Below, piece after piece: positions 1 through 10,689 of a DNA stretch of 64,000 nucleotides. Position 1 is the first letter of the stretch. Each line of letters opens with the position of its first letter. The DNA comes from Paraspadella gotoi (Eukaryota; Chaetognatha): the NCBI GenBank assembly GCA_051294375.1, contig CM119266.1, positions 19,417,657-19,481,656 of the forward strand. The letters are read 5' to 3'. The position numbers and the translations under genes were made by a program. The notes beneath the pieces were generated by a model that ran no database searches, had not been told where the DNA came from, and saw only the letters and a program-made list of their open reading frames with translations.

Positions 1-119
1 AATACCAAACAGAAGGAAGTTTTCAAATTTTTAATATATAAAGTACAATTACGAATAACACCTGGCAAAGCCAAAAGATAGTTTGATAGTTTAAAGCTGT
101 CCGCTCCGACCCGACTCAC

Positions 120-1014
120 CTGGCGTGTCAACGATCGTGAGACGAAGTTTGACTCCTTGCTCCTCAATTTCGAGCATCTGAAAGAAAATGGGGAGAAGAA
201 GGCTGAGATCAAATGGCGACGACGACGACGACGACTACGGTTACGATGTCACAACCCAGTAGAAGAAGCAGATGGTAAAGAAATAAAGGCAAAAAAAAAA
301 ATTCCTCTTTTTCATTCATTTATGCGGGAGAGATAAACGGGTCCCAAGGTCCCAGTTTTTTCACTTTTACAAAAGTTTTTGTCTTGTTTCTCCTTTTTCT
401 TTATTCATAGACTTGATAAAGTAAATTAATAATAGAATTTATGCAGAAAAACTGGCTGCTTTCGATGTCTGGAATAGAAAAGCACTTTGAAGAAGTTTAA
501 AAAAAACAAGAGGAAAGAAAAACAAGAAATAGAAATATAAAGCAAATGCTATTAAAATATCATCTCAAAATTTAAAAAGAATACATTCTCACTATGTTAT
601 TCAACTATTATTAAACATTTAATCAGAAAATGTGACCAAAATCAATGAAAGAGAGACTTTGATCCACTCATCGATTCATCCGCCCCAAACGACTCTTCAA
701 GTCCTCAACCCACCTTCTTCTCGATCTCCACAGTCTTCTCAATTCGATCCTCGACGACGGGGACGACGCGATCCTCGTAGAGTTCGTTGAGGAAGAGGCT
801 GTTGATCAAGGTGCTCTTTCCGAGACCAGACTCTCCCACGACCATCAGAGTGAAGTCGAACCCTCGTTTCACACTTTTGCGGTGAATCTGCTCGGGGAGA
901 GTCGCGAATCCTATGCAGTCGCCTCCGCCGCCGCCTCCGCCTCCGCCGCCGCCTCCATCATCCTCGGCCCCGTTACTTCCGCCGCCCAAGACGCCCAGGT
1001 TTTCCCGAGAGAAA
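120..1014 (-). CDS. Septin, SEPT2-group-like GTPase, two exons, partial
   Basis: Septins are GTP-binding cytoskeletal proteins that assemble into hetero-oligomeric filaments at membranes and the division site. Seen: exon 714-1014 encodes a glycine run of about 12 residues, then [20 protein letters not shown], the P-loop GESGLGKS (G1) and [12 protein letters not shown]. It ends in a GT donor at 713-712. Exon 120-177 continues in phase 0 ([20 protein letters not shown]) to the G3 motif DTPG, with acceptor AG at 179-178 and donor GT at 119-118. The segment [13 protein letters not shown] resembles the SEPT2/SEPT5 group more than SEPT7. The 5' limit at 1014 is inferred from a TACTAAT branch-like motif and TTCTAG acceptor; the frame has no ATG upstream, so the start codon lies in an unseen exon. 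The rest of the GTPase domain and the C-terminal coiled coil lie beyond the left edge. The poly-Gly stretch is longer than is usual at this place. Family is secure; subgroup is inference. Confidence 0.93.
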
Positions 1015-1560
1015 CTAGAATCGATATTAGTAAAGGATTAACTTGAGGATTTCTCGTAATGAGGAGGATTGAAGGAGTAATAATTTTCTTTTCCAGCTGC
1101 GAGTTGAGTTGGGATTTTCAATTCCCAGGCGCCATCTTTCTTTTTCTCAATTCCCTCCCATCTTTATTTCTCTCTCTTTGTTTACGATTTTTCATTTAGC
1201 GTTTTGGTTGTCGTTGTTGTTGCTCTTGTGATTCCGCAGGAATCGTGTTTTTTGCATCCAAACAATTTTTTTTTCACTCAACTCTTTTTCAAATTCCCGA
1301 CAATGTCTATCTTTGTATCACGTTACCAGCTCGTCTCATATGTTCAACACGTTGTTTTTTTTCGTCCGCTTTCCTTTTTTTTTCGTCTGCTTTTCCTTTT
1401 TTTTCCCTTTTTTTTCCTTTCAGCTTAACTCTAGATTTCTCCACTTCGCTCCCCATCATTCCAAATGATCATCAAACTCAAAGCGAAAGAGAAAAACTCG
1501 TTTCAAGATTGGGATTCATTCTTTCTCTTCTTATCATTCCGCTTTTCTGTCTTTCTGTAT
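1015..1560. other. Septin upstream region, no gene seen
   Basis: This holds the putative septin intron or leader and T/C-rich DNA. On the minus strand a frame around 1040-1140 reads like peptide (WELKIPTQLAAGKENYY) but lacks an ATG, and its possible donor does not match the phase of the septin exon, so I did not join it. Confidence 0.4.
1129..1139 (-). promoter_or_regulatory. YY1-like motif near the septin 5' side
   Basis: The minus strand reads AAGATGGCGCC about 115 bases upstream of the septin exon. YY1-type AANATGGCG motifs commonly sit at or just after transcription starts in animal promoters. This fits a septin promoter or leader here, but nothing else confirms it. Confidence 0.25.
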
Positions 1561-1567
1561 TTCTATA

Positions 1568-1570
1568 TAT

Positions 1571-1656
<86 letters not shown>

Positions 1657-1659
1657 TTC

Positions 1660-1692
<33 letters not shown>
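1568..1692. repeat. (TTTC)n microsatellite
   Basis: Nearly uninterrupted TTTC tetranucleotide array of about 120 bases with one TTCC interruption. Open frames over it encode only FLSFFLS-type repeats and are not genes. Confidence 0.97.
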
Positions 1693-1702
<10 letters not shown>

Positions 1703-2036
1703 ATTACCTTCCCATTTTTTGTTATTCATTTACATAATCGATTTGAAGAGCTTTTTATTTTCCTTTTCAAGAAAAACTTTGACCTATATGTTAAATATAT
1801 AATCCCTTTCTCTTAACATTCTGTTATTAACTAGGACTTTCCAAGTTTAGGGCGTCTCAATGAAGATTTATTGGGCGCCATCATTGACTTTCGCTTAACC
1901 CCGACCGCCTTGAAATGTTAACTTATTTATTCTTCCAATTATAACTCAACTAGTCTCGGCTTTTATTTCTTAGTTTTTAATCCCTAAATACCTTTATGAT
2001 GTTAGTTTTTATGTTATATTTTTATCAGTGTGGTGA

Positions 2037-2238
2037 AGAGACAGTAATTATTGTTGTGTGTTAGTGACAGAACCGTTCAATATAAGCAGTCCCTGAGCTT
2101 CGGATCAGGCTGTAACACCATGTTACAGGCGGGTTCAGCGCCCCGTCCCTCTTAACTGCCAGACGACCACCGGGCTAGAACCCCGGACCTTTGGGTTGGG
2201 AGGCGAATGACTTGCCTCCGGCACCAATGGCCGCTAAA
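2037..2238 (-). mobile_element. tRNA-derived SINE (family A), copy 1
   Basis: Read on the minus strand, the head contains a degenerate A box (TGGTGCCGGAGGC), an anticodon-loop-like CTCCCAA, and a T-arm with stem CCGGG/CCCGG and loop GTTCTAG (B box). The body continues to AGGGACTGCTTATATTGAAC and ends near CTGTCTCTT. Four copies occur in the window. The element forms the outer edge of the left palindrome arm. Confidence 0.85.
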
Positions 2239-2382
2239 TTCTCTCTTTCTTTCTTTCTTTCTTTCTTTTTTTCTTTTTTTCTTTTTTTCTTTCTTTCTTT
2301 CTTTCTTTCTTTCTTTTTTTCTTTCTTTCTTTCTTTATATATATCTATCATTTTTTTCCAATCTCACTCACTCCAAATTCTC

Positions 2383-2453
<71 letters not shown>

Positions 2454-2596
2454 ATCTATCTATCTATAAGAACATTAACAAGAATACTGACTCAGAGAGA
2501 GATAGATAGATAGATAGATCTATCTATCTATCATATCGTATCTATCTATCTGTCTATCTTTATCTATCTATCTTTCTAATCTATCTAAATCTATCG

Positions 2597-2627
<31 letters not shown>

Positions 2628-2636
2628 TCTATCTAT

Positions 2637-2691
<55 letters not shown>

Positions 2692-2712
2692 ATTCTTGTT
2701 AATGTTCTTCCT
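2239..2712. repeat. Compound TTTC / TATC / TC microsatellite with internal 33-bp inverted repeat
   Basis: TTTC arrays (2240-2335 and 2383-2455) are followed by TATC/GATA arrays and a TC run to about 2684. A perfect 33-base inverted repeat flanks the GATA and TC part: 2468-2500 (begins AAGAACATTAACAAGAATAC) and 2677-2709. The middle can fold as one long hairpin. Confidence 0.9.
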
Positions 2713-2905
2713 CTTTTACGTCGTCGTCTTCGTCGTGTCTCACCGAAAGGAAGGCAAGGGGAAAAGGGCAGGAAAGAACGACTTTCCTTCTCCGTGTTGT
2801 CATCGTCGTCGTCATCGTCGTCATCGTCGTTGTCGTCGTCGTATAACATAGAGCCATTTTGGCCGCGTGAAGCGTTGAGTCGCACGGAGGTAAACATAAA
2901 AATCT

Positions 2906-3178
2906 CAGCTCTCTTTTCCGAGAACGCCCAATTTTTGTTCCATAATTCCTGAAATTAAATTTTATCTTAATATTTAATACTAAACCATAACGAATCCAAT
3001 AATCTAATTGCTAACCTTAATTGACCCCTAAACCCCTAATCCTAATCACTAACCTAATACCAAACCCTAATCCTTGACTTAATCATTAAATTAATCCTTA
3101 ACCATAAACCTAAAATTTTATTTTATTCCAAATTTTATATGAAATGTGGAGTTATAGGAAAATAAGGCTAAAATCTCT
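2906..3178. mobile_element. MITE family 2 (telomere-like interior), copy 1
   Basis: Starts with CTCTCTTTTCCGAGAACGCC and ends with GTTATAGGAAAATAAGGC, an imperfect terminal inverted repeat pair. The interior is degenerate CCCTAA/CCTAAT-type sequence (CTAACCTTAATTGACCCCTA). The same layout recurs at least seven more times in the window. Confidence 0.7.
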
Positions 3179-3910
3179 GCTGTGGTGACTCACATAGATA
3201 ACATAAATAATATTAAAACATAATGATCTCAAAATTTCATTTGTCCAGTATGAAAGTTATAAAACATTAATATTATCTAATTTTATATCTTTTGTTAAAT
3301 CAAAATTTGTCATCAAATTTTACTATATATATTTTACTTTAATAATTTTATTTTCTTTTTTTCTTTGCATCTTACTCTGAATTTCACTCATCTCACATCT
3401 TCCCGTTTCAACCGCTTGTCTGCTTCGTAATCAAATCTTTTAAACTCAACTCTTTTCAACTCAACTCTTTCTTTCTCAACTCCTTTCTCAACTCTTTCTC
3501 TCTCCGCCTTTTCCGTTTTCTCATCAAACTTTGAACAGAAATGAATTATTTGCTGAGACACGAAAATTCATCGTCAGTGGAAACGAGAGGGTGAGGGGGG
3601 GCGTCGTCTTTCTTTTATAGACTCACCTTTACTTCCTTCGCATGACACAGGAATGACATGACATGACATGACAGTCACTGCTAATTTCGCACATAATCCC
3701 ATACTTTTTCATATTTCTATGAAACTTGAAACGTCGTCCCACAAATAACTTTTCAAATTTTATCCCTCGTTTGATTTTTTTTCATCTAATTTTCGATTTT
3801 TTTTTCATCAAATCAAATTTTCTCGATTCATCTCTGGCCCTATTTTTTAATTTATTCTCTCTCTCTCTAAATTAATCCATAACTCGATTACAGTTTTTAA
3901 TTTATACTCG

Positions 3911-4490
3911 CTAATCTCTTTTTCTTCTTTAATCCTTTTTCTTTCCTTTTTCTCTCTCACCTTTCTTCTTCGTAATCTTTCTTTTCTTTTTCTCTCTCAC
4001 TTTCTTCTTTTTTAATCTTTCTTTTCCTTTTCTCTCTCACCTTTCTTCCTTTCTTAATCTTTCTTTTCTTTTTCTCTCTCACCTTTCTTCTTCGTAATCT
4101 TTCTTTTCTTTTTCTCTCTCACCTTTCTTCTTTTTTAATCTTTCTTTTTCTTTTTTCTCTCACCTTTCTTTTTTTTTAATCTTTCTTTTCTTTTTCTCTC
4201 TTCACCTTTCTTCTTCGTAATCTTTCTTTTCTTTTTCTCTCTCACCTTTCTTCTTTTTTTAATCTTTCTTTTCTTTTTTTCTCTCACCTTTCTTCTTTTT
4301 TAATCTTTCTTTTCTTTTCTCTCCTCCTACCTTTCTTCTTTTTCCTCTTCTCACCCTCTCTCTCTTTTTTAATCTTTCTTTTCTTTTTCTCTCTCACCCT
4401 TCTTTTTTAATCTTTTTTCTTTTTCTCTCTCACCTTTCTTCTTTTTTAATCTTTCTTTTCTTTTTCGCTCTCACCTTTCTTCTTCGTAAT
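3911..4490. repeat. CT-rich minisatellite
   Basis: About fourteen imperfect units of roughly 40 bases built from AATCTTTCTTTTC, TTTTTCTCTCTC and ACCTTTCTTCTT. Mirrored at about 13540-14110 in the other arm. No gene seen. Confidence 0.9.
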
Positions 4491-4736
4491 CTCTCCATTC
4501 GCGCGACCTTCCTCCATCAGCCTGACGATCACGACGCCGCATCTTGATCAGTCTTTGCCCGTCTTAGTCCGCTTTCGTTCCCCTTTGCCCCCCTCAGTCC
4601 GAGTCTTTGTCCGCCTTCCCCGCTACCACTCTTCGTTTTCAAGCTCGATCCTTTTTTCGCCGGAATTTTTCTTGATGTGTTTCCAGTTAAACTTCGTTAG
4701 GATAAAAGATTCGTTCGTTGTTCTTCAGAGAGGGCG

Positions 4737-4812
4737 GGAGAGTCGGAGAGTCGGAGAGTCGGAGAGTCGGAGAGTCGGAGAGTCGGAGAGTCGGAGAGTC
4801 GGAGAGTCGGAG
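4737..4812. repeat. 8-bp GGAGAGTC tandem array
   Basis: Nine or so perfect octamers. It sits inside an open frame that would encode RRVGESES repeats, but no start context or splice sites support translation. Mirrored at about 13219-13312. Confidence 0.9.
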
Positions 4813-4989
4813 TCCCGCAATTACGACGAAAGTGATTCACGTCACCCATATATGACGCCGACGAGTAATTCCGTCTTCATAATTCCTTTTATTGTTTATT
4901 TCGTTGTCTTTTCAAATCTTGGTGAATTTTTTTTACTGCGACGCTGCGAATTTTGTAGTAAAAAAAAATATCCCTTTCTGTTATTCAGA

Positions 4990-6100
4990 TACTAGTAGGC
5001 TAAAAATAAAATCAATATTATTTAGTATATACATAAAAAATTGGTGAACAAGAAATTACGGACGTAAAAATAAAAATGACGAAATTTAAAAAAAGGAAAA
5101 ATTGGACGACGACCGAATTTGTTTTCCTTTTTTTTTTTGTCCAAAGATTTGAATTCACACCTCGAAATTTCACACCTGATATGGAAATTAGGGAAAAAGG
5201 AGTCGACAGAGGGAAAGCATGGCAAGGTGGCATTGATTTAATCAGTAAAGCTGGCATGACTGAGTTTGAATGCTGGCCTGGCTGAGTTGGAATGCTGGCA
5301 TACTGAGTACGAATATGAAAAGTTGGAGAAGAGAATTTTAAATGAAGTGTGAATAATAATTATAATAATACTAATAACAAAAATGATAATAATACTAATA
5401 AACTTTTAAATAAAAAAATTGGCAAATGAACGAGGAATAGATCTTTCTCGTGATTAAAAAAAAAAATCTTAAATCAGATTTTGTTTTGAGGCTCGAATCT
5501 GTAAACAAACCCTGAAAATATCTTTTTATCTGAAAATCGCTTTGGCAGAAAACAATAATGAACTAAAAGAACAAACCAACAAAAAATTACACATATTTAA
5601 AAAAAAAATTACATTAGCAATACAAGTGGTGACGTTAGATATTTTAAGTTTAACAGGGTATTGTTTTTTCTCTTGAGCGGACTACTATTACTGAGTTATT
5701 ATCGGATTATATTCTTGGCCACTGATGGTACATTAACGAAGGCGGATTAAATGTGCGTTGTGCTGGAGCGAAGCAAGAGAGCGCTGGACAGAAGATGGGG
5801 GAAAACAGAAAGAGAAGAATGCGGTAGAAAATGTTAGAAAAAAGTAGATGAAAAAGAAGAAAGATATAAAAGAAAGAGAAAAAGAGAATTACGGTCGATT
5901 AAAAAAAAGTTCCCGATCTCATAAAATACTAATCTGCTCTATTCTAAGTTTAAAAGGAGATGTTAGGAAAAAAAAAGGAAAAAGGGAAATGAAAGTGGTA
6001 AGGAAAAGTAAGGAAAAAATTAAGGAAAAGTAAGGAAAAAAGTGATAACCAACATGAAAAAGATGAAAGAAGAATAAAGAAAAAAAGAATTGAAAGAAGC
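4990..6100. other. Left-arm AT-rich DNA, no gene seen
   Basis: AT-rich single-copy-looking DNA with a short set of related GGCATGACTGAGTTTGAATG units at 5225-5305. Open frames are short and lack splice or start support. Confidence 0.5.
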
Positions 6101-6130
6101 TAATGAAAGAAAACCGTAAAAAAGAAAGAA

Positions 6131-6372
6131 TGTTGGTATTGGTGTTAGAGTTGATGTTAGAGTTGGTGTTGGTGTTGGTGTTAGAGTTGGTGTTGGTGTT
6201 AGTGTTGGTGTTAGTGTTAGAGTTGGTGTTAGAGTTGCTGTTGGTCTTGGTGTTGGTGTTAGAGTTGCTGTTGGTCTTGGTGTTGGAGTTAGAGTTAGAG
6301 TTAGACTTGGTGTTGGTGTTGGTGTTAGAGTTGCTGTTGGTCTTGGTGTTGGAGTTAGAGTTGGTGTTGGTT
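6131..6372. repeat. Hexamer array GTTGGT/GTTAGA
   Basis: About 40 hexamers alternating GTTGGT, GTTAGA, GTTGCT and GTCTTG variants in a semi-regular higher-order order. In one frame it encodes LVLVLE repeats. Mirrored, with indels, at about 11664-11907. Confidence 0.92.
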
Positions 6373-6975
6373 AAGAAAAAGACAAGAAAACCATTAAGAG
6401 ATAAGGAAAAGAAAGTTAAAAAGAAAGTCGCATTTTTGAGAAATGCAGAGAGAGAGAGAGAAAGAGACGATGTCTCCTAGCAGGAATGAAAAAAAGCAAA
6501 AAAAAAAAAAAAAAACAGCAAAAGCGAAATTTTGGTTGTTGAGGCTAAAAAGCAGACCAGCCTTTCGCAGCTGCGAGTCTGCGGTTCTCAGGTAAAGCAG
6601 CGCTACGGCGACGCGACAATTCTTTTCTCAAAATCTCAAAATTTCGTTTCGAATTTGTTTTTAAAATTTTTTTTTTTCGAATTCTGTTGAGAATCAGTCG
6701 CTTCGACGTAAATAGGGAATTTCTTTCGATTGTTCGGTCGCCAATTGACAACGAGGTAGATGCGTCAGGGGGGGGGCGTTCTGGACTCGAAATTTATTTT
6801 ATATTTTATGTCGTCAAAAACTTTTAAAATCAAATGTTTCTTCGTTTCGAAACGCGATCAAAGCATAAAAACTAAAAAAGAAGAATTTCCGTATGTAAAT
6901 GAACCGAGAGACTGAGATCAAATGTTTTGAAAGTCAGATATTGATACTTTTGTAAACATTGTTGATTCAATTTTT

Positions 6976-7043
6976 AAATCGTTTTTTACCGATTCAACAA
7001 TGTTGAACAATGTTGAATCGGTAAAAAAACAAAATTTAAAAAT
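6976..7043. repeat. Near-perfect palindromic hairpin
   Basis: TTTTTTACCGATTCAACA on the left pairs with TGTTGAATCGGTAAAAAA on the right around a short TTGAACA-type centre, with AT-rich flanks that extend the pairing. Its mirrored copy is at about 11015-11075. Confidence 0.85.
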
Positions 7044-7299
7044 TAATTCCACCAATGATAATGAAATATACCTAAATGTATATTTATGTTTAAAATCACT
7101 ATACGTTGGAAAATGGAGGTAAACTTTTAGATAATTTTGGTCTTAAACTCTGACAAAAATTTGAGCAGAAATTCGACCGAATTTGAAGGTGAAACGATTT
7201 TTTTTCTGCGAGGAAAAAAGTTCACTTTGGGTTCAAGTCTAACGGCGTGCGAGGTTTTTTCTTTTTATACTTTTTCCGGCAGACTCGCTTTTTTTTCTG

Positions 7300-7342
7300 C
7301 CCCCCTCTCTCTCTCTTTTCTCTCTCTCCTCTCTCTCTCGTG

Positions 7343-7374
<32 letters not shown>

Positions 7375-7510
7375 TCTCCCTTTGAAGTTCACGAAAGGAA
7401 AGTTCTGTTCAATTTGGAGCAAAATTGCTGAAAATAAAATTTTACAATAATTTTTAAAATTAACAAATTCAACGTTCAACATGTTGAAAATAATTTAGCA
7501 TTTATCTCTC

Positions 7511-7575
<65 letters not shown>
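7300..7575. repeat. (TC)n arrays
   Basis: Two TC dinucleotide arrays at about 7303-7380 and 7506-7575, separated by AT-rich DNA. Confidence 0.95.
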
Positions 7576-7577
<2 letters not shown>

Positions 7578-7736
7578 TCAAATCCCCAGCCTAATAGTAA
7601 TACAAAGTAAAGATCTTTAACTTTTGGCAAATTGGAGAAAAGCGAAACCAACGGGGAATATTTGATGCTCGAGATTCAATTAGATTATTTTCATGGAGCG
7701 AGTGTCCGCCGGTCCGCCGTTTATATTCGTGGGTTT

Positions 7737-8430
7737 GTGGATAAGGCGCTACGTGGGCTGAAGATGACTTTCCGTAAACTTCTATAACCCCTCTCAGCAG
7801 CCATGGAACGGGTCCCTGGGCTTGGAACCAGGCTTGAGGGTTTGCCATGCCCCCAAGGCGGCTTACGGCCGTCCCACGCTTCCCGCAGAGTAGGTACCAT
7901 GTTGGGATTGAACCCGGTACCTTGTGGTCATGAGCTGATGGCTTTACTCAATGAGCCACCGGGTCACAACTGAAAGCGTCATGTTTCTAGGCGGGGTGAA
8001 CCTAGGCAATGCCCGACTACATGCCCCCCAGATTGTAACCCACCCTGCACTGCTTCCAGTGTAGGGAGGGGAGCAATCTTCAGCTAGACCAAGGGCCTGG
8101 AATCAGAAGGTTGGAATACGCTCGACAGGATGGGCTCACCAGTGTGGATAAGGCGCTACGTGGGCTGAAGATGACTTTCCGTAACTTCTATAACCCCCTC
8201 TAGCAGCCATGGAACGGGTCCCTGGGCTTGGAACCAGGCTTGAGGGTTTGCCATGCCCCAAGGCGGCTTACGGCCGTCCTCACGCTTCCCGCAGAGTAGG
8301 TACCATGTTGGGATTGAACCCGGTACCTAGTGGTCATGAGCTGATGGCTTTACTCAATGAGCCACCGGGTCACAACTGAAAGCGTCATGTTTCTAGGCGG
8401 GGTGAACCTAGGCAATGCCCGACTACAGGT
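7737..8430 (-). mobile_element. Two tandem copies of a tRNA-Met-like SINE (family B)
   Basis: Two directly repeated, almost identical units with a period of 407 bases, beginning GTGGATAAGGCGCTACGTGG at 7737 and 8144. On the minus strand each contains GACCCGGTGGCTCATTGAGT (A box), CAGCTCATGACCA (anticodon loop CTCATGA, CAT anticodon) and CCGGGTTCAATCCC (T-arm, B box). The first copy is followed by a linker at about 8025-8143. The family therefore looks derived from a methionine-type tRNA. Confidence 0.85.
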
Positions 8431-8942
8431 TGAAGACAGCGTGGATGGCAGTGTATGGTAAAAATGGTAAGGTATGGTAAAGTAATGAAAATGGTAAGGC
8501 TAAATCCCTAATATGCGGAACCCCATGCGTGACGTGACTGTTTTTGGTTAAAATTATCGATAGTAACTAATTTTGGGGAAAAATTGAAAAAGTTAAAAAA
8601 GTAATGATTCGCGCGCGTGACCTAGAATTCATTATCGAATTACCTCAATTAAGACAAAAAGACAAAAAGACGAGGGATTTAATAAGACACGTATACTACT
8701 ACACAGGTCAGAATTTGGACAGATTCGTTTTTGGGTTCTGCTTGGTTCTGCTTGGCGGGTCGGAATGGAATTTGGCTCCGGATCACGACGAGGTTAAAAG
8801 AGAACCCACCCAAAATTCTCTTCCGCCGGGAGAGAAAAAAATATTGAGGAATAAGAGGATGAGGAAGAGGAAGTGAAGGTGGAAGAAGAAGACGAGGAAG
8901 AAGAAGAAGAGGAGGAAGAAGAAGAGGAGGAGGAAGAAGAAG
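8431..8942. other. Innermost left arm, no gene seen
   Basis: Contains ATGGTAAGGTATGGTAAAG-type short repeats (8452-8500), unremarkable AT-rich DNA, and an AGAAGAGG purine tract running into the gap. Confidence 0.5.
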
Positions 8943-8967
8943 NNNNNNNNNNNNNNNNNNNNNNNNN
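8943..8967. other. 25-base assembly gap at the palindrome centre
   Basis: A run of 25 N between a GAAGAAGAGG purine tract on the left and its TTCTTCCTCC complement on the right. It lies exactly at the symmetry point, so the hairpin turn itself is unresolved. The right purine/pyrimidine tract is about 130 bases longer than the left one. Confidence 0.99.
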
Positions 8968-9200
8968 TTCTCTCCTCTTCTTCTTCCTCTTTCTTCTTCT
9001 TCTTCCTCCTCTTCTCTCTTCTTCCTCCTCTTCTCTTCTTCCTCTTCTCTCTTCTTCTTCTTCTCCTCTTCTTCTTCTTCCTCATCTTCTTCTTCCTGCT
9101 CCTCCTCTTCTTCTTCCTCCTCTCTTCTTCTTCCTCCTCTTCTTCTTCTTCCTCGTCTTCTTCTTCCACCTTCACTTCCTCTTCCTCATCCTCTTATTCC
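8968..9200. repeat. TTCTTCCTCC pyrimidine tract
   Basis: Right-arm complement of the purine tract at the palindrome centre, with CTTCTTCTTCCTCCT units. It is longer than its left-arm partner. Confidence 0.95.
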
Positions 9201-9612
9201 TCAATATTTTTTTCTCTCCCGGCGGAAGAGAATTTTGGGTGGGTTCTCTTTTAACCTCGTCGTGATCCGGAGCCAAATTCCATTCCGACCGCCAAGCAGA
9301 ACCAAGCAGAACCCAAAAACGAATCTGTCCAAATTCTGACCTGTGTAGTAGTATACGTGTCTTATTAAATCCCTCGTCTTTTTGTCTTTTGTCTTAATTG
9401 AGGTAATTCGATAATGAATTCTAGTCACGCGCGCGAATCATTACTTTTTTAACTTTTTCAATTTTTCCCCAAAATTAGTTACTATCGATAATTTTAACCA
9501 AAAACAGTCACGTCACGCATGGGGTTCCGCATATTAGGGATTTAGCCTTACCATTTTCATTACTTTACCATACCTTACCATTTTTACCATACACTGCCAT
9601 CCACGCTGTCTT

Positions 9613-10310
9613 CACCTGTAGTCGGGCATTGCCTAGGTTCACCCCGCCTAGAAACATGGACGCTTTCAGTTGTGACCCGGTGGCTCATTGAGTAAAGCCA
9701 TCAGCTCATGACCACTAGGTACCGGGTTCAATCCCAACATGGTACCTACTCTGCGGGAAGCGTGAGGACGGCCGTAAGCCGCCTTGGGGCATGGCAAACC
9801 CTCAAGCCTGGTTCCAAGCCCAGGGACCCGTTCCATGGCTGCTAGAGGGGGTTATAGAAGTTACGGAAAGTCATCTTCAGCCCACGTAGCGCCTTATCCA
9901 CACTGGTGAGCCCATCCTGTCGAGCGTATTCCACCTTCTGATTCCAGGCCCTTGGTCTAGCTGAAGATTGCTCCCCTCCCTACACTGGAAGCAGTGCAGG
10001 GTGGGTTACAATCTGGGGGGCATGTAGTCGGGCATTGCCTAGGTTCACCCCGCCTAGAAACATGGACGCTTTCAGTTGTGACCCGGTGGCTCATTGAGTA
10101 AAGCCATCAGCTCATGACCCAAGGGTACCGGGTTCAATCCCAACATGGTACCTACTCTGCGGGAAGCGTGGGACGGCCGTAAGCCGCCTTGGGGGCATGG
10201 CAAACCCTCAAGCCTGGTTCCAAGCCCAGGGACCCGTTCCATGGCTGCTGAGAGGGGTTATAGAAGTTACGGAAGTCATCTTCAGCCCACGTAGCGCCTT
10301 ATCCACAAAC
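9613..10310 (+). mobile_element. Two SINE family B copies, right arm
   Basis: Mirror images of the left-arm pair. The tRNA-like heads are at about 9673-9746 and 10077-10150 and read GTGACCCGGTGGCTCATTGA on the plus strand. The first copy has CACTAGGTACCGGG and the second CCAAGGGTACCGGG, so the arms keep copy-specific differences. Confidence 0.85.
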
Positions 10311-10468
10311 CCACGAATATAAACGGCGGACCGGCGGACACTCGCTCCATGAAATAATCTAATTGAATCTCGAGCATCAAATATTCCCCGTTGGTTTCGC
10401 TTTTCTCCAATTTGCCAAAAGTTAAAGATCTTTACTTTGTATTACTATTTAGGCTGGGGATTTGAAGC

Positions 10469-10469
<1 letters not shown>

Positions 10470-10519
<50 letters not shown>

Positions 10520-10655
10520 AGAGAGATAAATGCTAAATTATTTTTCAACATGTTGAACGTTGAATTTGTTAATTTTAAAATATTGTAAAATTTTATTTTC
10601 AGCAATTTTGCTCCAAATTGAACAGAACTTTCCTTTCGTGAACTTCAAAGGGAGA

Positions 10656-10689
<34 letters not shown>

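Noticed and set aside
1204-1802. Open frames of up to 185 codons
   Set aside because: Translations of a TTTC microsatellite and T-rich flanks; no start context, splice sites or domain.
6103-6480. 125-codon frame of LVLVLE repeats
   Set aside because: Product of the GTTGGT/GTTAGA hexamer array; the mirrored copy has indels that break it.
7896-7968. A functional tRNA-Met gene
   Set aside because: A and B boxes and a CAT loop are present, but the acceptor stem does not pair and the unit is repeated with a SINE body.
8604-9265. Glutamate-rich frames crossing the N gap
   Set aside because: They run through unknown bases and purine repeats, so they are artefacts of the gap and palindrome.
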